64,000 bases of DNA, taken from assembly GCA_963542545.1 (NCBI GenBank), contig CAUTWO010000002.1, forward strand, positions 1-64,000, in the 5' to 3' direction. Position numbers and translations under genes: made by a program. A model generated the notes under the pieces. That model worked only from the letters and a program-made list of their open reading frames with translations, was not told the origin of the DNA and made no database searches. How positions within the stretch are numbered: position 1 is the stretch's first letter; every line of letters starts with the position of its first letter. Of the stretch, positions 63,129 through 64,000 are shown piece by piece. This DNA is from CALISC01 sp963542545 (lineage in GTDB: Bacteria; Bacillota_I; Bacilli_A; Acholeplasmatales; Acholeplasmataceae).

Positions 63129-64000
63129 ATGATAAATCTTGTTAAAAAACACTTTGGTGAAAGAGTATTAGCGTTAAGAAAAAGCCATTCTTTAACGCAA
63201 GAAGACTTGGCTTTAAGTAGCGGTATTGAAAGACCACAAGTTTCTAAAATTGAAAATGGTGAGGTTAATGTTTCGCTTGAAACAATTTATAAAATTGCCA
63301 AAGCACTGAACACAGAAATTCCGACACTATTTGATTTTACTAACCAAACTGCACCCAAACCTTTTGTGAAATGGGCTGGTGGCAAAACACAACTATTAGA
63401 AAAATTAGTGCAACTTTTGCCAACTAAAATTAACACTTATTTTGAACCCTTTATAGGTGGGGGCGCCTTGTTTTTTCGTCTACAGCCTAAAAAGGCGGTA
63501 GTAAATGACTTAAATAAAGACCTGTATTTTGCGTATTCTTGTTTTCAAACAGAAAATGATTTTGAGAGACTTATTGATGCGCTCGATGAATACCAGGCTA
63601 AACACTCCGAAGATTTTTACTATCAAATAAGAGAACTAGATAGACAAAGTGAGTTTGAAAAAGAACCACCTTATCTAAAAGCAGCTAGACTAATTTATCT
63701 AAATAAAACCTGCTTTAACGGTCTGTATAGGGTAAATAAATCTGGTTATTTTAACGTTCCGTTTGGCAAAAAACTAAATGTAAACCTATATAATTTTAAT
63801 AATTTTTTAGAAATTAAAAAATACTTTTCAAGAAGTCAAATAAAGGTGGTTAATCTTGATTTTGAAAAGGCTGTAGCAGACGCTAAAAAAGGCGACTTTG
63901 TTTATTTTGATCCACCTTATGATATTTTTCCAAACAAAAACGGGTTTGTTGATTACAGTAAAGAAAAGTTTGACAAAGCTGAGCAAATCAGGCTAAGAGA
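63129..64000 (+). CDS. Xre HTH fused to Dam-type DNA adenine methyltransferase, partial
   Basis: 290 residues seen; the 3' end lies outside the window. Residues ~8-65 form an Xre HTH (LTQEDLALSSGIERPQVSK). From ~78 a class D12 adenine-N6 methyltransferase starts: FVKWAGGKTQLL, YFEPFIGGGALFF (SAM binding), NDLNKDL, the NKTCFNGLYRVNKSGYFN region and FDPPYD near residue 260. DpnIIA/Dam relatives methylate A in GATC. Fusion to an Xre domain suggests self-regulation as in restriction-modification C proteins. A partner nuclease may lie beyond 64000. A TTGACA at 63100 is present, but no correctly spaced -10 fits. Confidence 0.9.
   Translation, partial: MINLVKKHFGERVLALRKSHSLTQEDLALSSGIERPQVSKIENGEVNVSLETIYKIAKALNTEIPTLFDFTNQTAPKPFVKWAGGKTQLLEKLVQLLPTKINTYFEPFIGGGALFFRLQPKKAVVNDLNKDLYFAYSCFQTENDFERLIDALDEYQAKHSEDFYYQIRELDRQSEFEKEPPYLKAARLIYLNKTCFNGLYRVNKSGYFNVPFGKKLNVNLYNFNNFLEIKKYFSRSQIKVVNLDFEKAVADAKKGDFVYFDPPYDIFPNKNGFVDYSKEKFDKAEQIRLR

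Noticed and set aside
1..64000. TGA as a Trp codon (mycoplasma code)
   Set aside because: TGA ends der, secE, ecfA2 and rimM at conserved positions and overlaps the next start codon; no core gene is cut by TGA.
1..64000. CRISPR arrays and insertion sequences
   Set aside because: No regularly spaced direct repeats and no transposase-like ORF or flanking inverted repeats were seen.

Overview
The window is AT-rich, densely packed bacterial chromosome with the gene order of the low-GC Gram-positive (Bacilli/Mollicutes) branch. Three blocks match the Bacillus order closely: cmk-rpsA-der-gpsA-hup, polA-mutM-coaE-dnaB-dnaI-thrS, and tilS-hpt-ftsH-lysS. TGA works as a stop codon (it ends der, secE, ecfA2 and rimM), so this is not a code-4 mycoplasma. 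The small, operon-packed gene set, single-membrane features (lipoprotein, InlB-like surface protein) and AT bias suggest an uncultured or streamlined Bacilli relative of the Acholeplasma/RF39 type. That placement is inference; no rRNA is present to confirm it.

Layout. 1-1.8 kb: 3' part of a PcrA/UvrD helicase. 1.9-10.2 kb, mostly minus strand: GNAT acetyltransferase, MATE exporter, HU, then gpsA, der, S1 protein, cmk, rluB and efp. 10.5-22 kb, plus strand: rmuC, secE-nusG, the ECF transporter core with truA, tRNA-Leu(UAG), an rRNA pseudouridine synthase, a surface-protein pair and rpsP-khpA-rimM-trmD, closed by convergent pyk. 23-24.2 kb: two unknown membrane-associated genes. 24.5-38.4 kb: RNase J, KtrB/TrkH, the SRP block ftsY-ylxM-(small ORF)-ffh, then polA, mutM, coaE, dnaB, dnaI and thrS. 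38.4-45.9 kb: an ABC exporter with a third membrane gene, a lipoprotein, a small Xre regulator, a thioredoxin-like membrane protein and argS. 46-51.2 kb: tRNA-Leu(CAA), comEA-comEC, pnp and the RNase P RNA. 51.3-60 kb: a broken HNH nuclease gene, maf, tilS-hpt-ftsH-lysS and plsY. 60-64 kb: tRNA-Thr and tRNA-Glu, then an accessory segment with a broken ~880-residue multi-HTH protein and an Xre-Dam methyltransferase fusion that runs off the window.

Functionally most of the window is housekeeping: translation and rRNA/tRNA modification, RNA decay (RNase J, PNPase, RNase P), membrane protein targeting, replication initiation and repair, vitamin uptake, potassium uptake and phospholipid synthesis. 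Many promoters appear to rely on an extended -10 (TGnTATAAT) with no clear -35.

The least ordinary part is the right end. Downstream of tRNA-Glu lies a large DNA-binding-like gene broken at two homopolymers, followed by an adenine methyltransferase carrying its own Xre domain. Four apparent frame breaks (33-36, 51598-51604, 60519-60522, 61053-61056) all fall in homopolymers, so sequence error and real decay or phase variation must be separated before these genes are interpreted.
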